A DNA stretch of 13,821 nt from Candidatus Liptonbacteria bacterium CG11_big_fil_rev_8_21_14_0_20_35_14 (lineage in GTDB: Bacteria > Patescibacteriota > Minisyncoccia > UBA6257 > XYB1-36-10), in contig PCWO01000015.1 of NCBI GenBank assembly GCA_002796205.1, positions 1 through 13,821 of the forward strand, read 5' to 3'. Made by a program: the position numbers and the translations under genes. The stretch's first letter is position 1. Every line of letters starts with the position of its first letter. A model generated the notes under the pieces. It did no database searches. It was given only the letters and a program-made list of their open reading frames with translations, and was not told the origin of the DNA. This document shows, in pieces, positions 12,577 to 13,821 of this stretch.

Positions 12577-13263
12577 ATGAAAAATCAAGCCATTATATTC
12601 TATGGTCCGCCCGGCGCCGGTAAAGGCACTCAAGCCAACATATTAGCCAAACAAAATCCAACTCTTATACAATTTGATACTGGAAGTTATCTTGAAAAAA
12701 TACTGCATGATCCGGATAATAAAAACAATAAAAAACTAGAAGCACAAAAAAAGTTATTTGATTCCGGTAAACTTTTAGACCCTCCGTTTGTATTAAAAAT
12801 AATAAATGAACAAGCTAAAAGAATTTATAAGGCCGGCTTCGGTATTATTTTTTCTGGCTCACCGAGAACAGAGGGCGAGGCTTTTGGTATTGATAAACAA
12901 CCAGGCTTAATGAAGACCCTTATAGATTTATATAATAAAGAAAATATTTTAGTTTTATCAATTAAAATTCCTTTAGAAGAATCTTTAAGACGAAACAAAG
13001 TCAGGCTAATTAGCCCGTTACTCAATATGCCAGTTATGGGTACTACCCACAAATTAAAAACCTCTCCTTTTACTGGTGAACCACTAGTCAAAAGAAAAGC
13101 TCTTGATAACCCTGAAGTTATAAAAGAGAGACTAGAAGAATATACTAATAGAACTAAACCCATTGAAAAACAAATTAAGGCATTAGGGATTAAGGTAAAA
13201 GAGATAGACGGCACAGATTTGCCTTATAAAGTATTTGAGCGTATTCTAAAAGCGCTCAAATAA
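12577..13263 (+). CDS. adk: Adenylate kinase-like nucleoside monophosphate kinase
   Basis: Adenylate kinase interconverts ATP + AMP and 2 ADP. The 228-residue product has a perfect P-loop GPPGAGKGTQA (residues 10-20). The NMP-binding motif is FDTGSYLE (33-40) where E. coli has ISTGDMLR, and SGSPRT (93-98) replaces DGFPRT. The LID region (about 143-178) has no zinc cysteines. It carries FTGEPLVKRK and then IKERLEEY, so Arg173 and Arg185 match E. coli Arg156 and Arg167. The phosphate-transfer side therefore looks intact, while several AMP-side residues differ (Ser37, Glu40, Ser93). Position before map supports adk; a changed substrate preference or a lineage-specific variant is possible. The promoter appears leaderless. 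Confidence 0.88.
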   Translation: MKNQAIIFYGPPGAGKGTQANILAKQNPTLIQFDTGSYLEKILHDPDNKNNKKLEAQKKLFDSGKLLDPPFVLKIINEQAKRIYKAGFGIIFSGSPRTEGEAFGIDKQPGLMKTLIDLYNKENILVLSIKIPLEESLRRNKVRLISPLLNMPVMGTTHKLKTSPFTGEPLVKRKALDNPEVIKERLEEYTNRTKPIEKQIKALGIKVKEIDGTDLPYKVFERILKALK

Positions 13264-13267
13264 AAAC

Positions 13268-13821
13268 ATGGGTATAAAAACTAATGATGAAATAGCTATT
13301 ATGAGAATGGGCGGGCGTATTTTGGCAGACACTTTAGAAAAAGTCAGTCAATATATAAAGCCAAATATAACCTTAAAAGAACTAGATCAAATAGCTCAAG
13401 AATATATTGAATCAAAAAACGCTCAGCCGTCGTTTTTAGGCTATAGTCCTGAAGGCGCCTCCTTTCCATATAGAGCCTCTATTTGCGCCTCGGTTAACGA
13501 TTCCGTTGTCCACGGTATTCCAAATGGTTATAAACTAAAAGACGGCGATATTATAACCATAGATTTAGGCGTATATTTTAAAGGTTACCATACCGATTCA
13601 GCTAAAACTTTTATTGTCGGCACCGGCAGTAAAGAAGCTAGACATCTTTTAGAAACAACTGAAGCCGCTTTATATTTAGGTATTCAAAAAGCTAAAGCCG
13701 GCCACACCTTAGGCGATATAGGCTACGCCATAGAATCCTATGCCAAGAAGAATAAAATCAAAGTTATTGAAGGCCTAACTGGTCACGGTATAGGTCGAAA
13801 TCTCCACGAATTACCCACTGT
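13268..13821 (+). CDS. map: Methionine aminopeptidase type I, 5' part (3' end outside window)
   Basis: Map removes the initiator methionine from new proteins. The ATG at 13268, 4 nt after adk, opens a frame that runs off the window end after 184 full codons. It starts IKTNDEIAIMRMGGRILADTL, as in the family. His82 (VVHGIP) matches the substrate-contacting histidine. Asp99 (TIDLG) and Asp110 (GYHTDSA) are the first two metal ligands, and His173 (GHGIGR) the third. The two glutamate ligands lie beyond the window. There is no N-terminal extension, so it is the simple bacterial form. The gap to adk is short and lacks a promoter, so the two are probably co-transcribed. Confidence 0.96.
   Translation, partial: MGIKTNDEIAIMRMGGRILADTLEKVSQYIKPNITLKELDQIAQEYIESKNAQPSFLGYSPEGASFPYRASICASVNDSVVHGIPNGYKLKDGDIITIDLGVYFKGYHTDSAKTFIVGTGSKEARHLLETTEAALYLGIQKAKAGHTLGDIGYAIESYAKKNKIKVIEGLTGHGIGRNLHELPT

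Noticed and set aside
12825..13214. Minus-strand 129-codon open frame opposite adk
   Set aside because: Its complement is a convincing kinase with a P-loop. The frame has no promoter or SD and no recognisable motif.
1..13821. Use of the TGA = Gly code (Gracilibacteria/Absconditabacteria)
   Set aside because: All ribosomal genes reach full length with no in-frame TGA, and glycine is encoded by GGN throughout.

Overview
The window is an AT-rich bacterial ribosomal-protein region: the end of the str cluster, the S10 and spc clusters, and secY-adk-map. Several features point to a Candidate Phyla Radiation (Patescibacteria, probably Parcubacteria-like) genome. There is no rpmD (uL30) in the 2-nt gap between rpsE and rplO, and L5 and S8 have short N-termini. 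L22 carries a lysine-rich C-terminal tail, gaps between genes are 1 to 10 nt, and start codons generally lack Shine-Dalgarno (SD) sequences. The lineage is inferred from these traits, not from any search.

Layout. Positions 1-840 are the C-terminal two thirds of EF-Tu, followed by rpsJ. A strong intrinsic terminator follows rpsJ, then a sigma70-type promoter and a structured leader of about 67 nt. From 1349 to 10944 a single + strand run encodes rplC, rplD, rplW, rplB, rpsS, rplV, rpsC, rplP, rpmC, rpsQ, rplN, rplX, rplE, rpsN (zinc form), rpsH, rplF, rplR, rpsE, rplO and secY. Together these make much of the large and small subunits plus the translocon channel. From 10945 to about 12520 an accessory segment separates secY from its usual partner adk. 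It holds a small four-helix membrane protein gene on the minus strand and an IS481-like insertion sequence, also on the minus strand, whose transposase has an in-frame amber codon. From 12577, an adenylate-kinase-like gene with an apparently leaderless promoter is followed by map (type I methionine aminopeptidase), cut by the window end.

How it works together. The + strand genes supply ribosome assembly, membrane protein export (SecY), nucleotide balance (Adk) and N-terminal methionine removal (Map), the classic growth-linked set. All 23 + strand genes with a visible end stop at TAA.

I saw no CRISPR, defence, toxin-antitoxin or biosynthetic system. The most interesting material is small-scale. 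It includes the rplC leader with a UUCG-loop hairpin and an orphan AGGAGGGG, and a possible hybrid promoter built across an insertion sequence end. It also includes the amber-interrupted transposase, the leaderless adk promoter, and unusual residues in L16, L2 and Adk.
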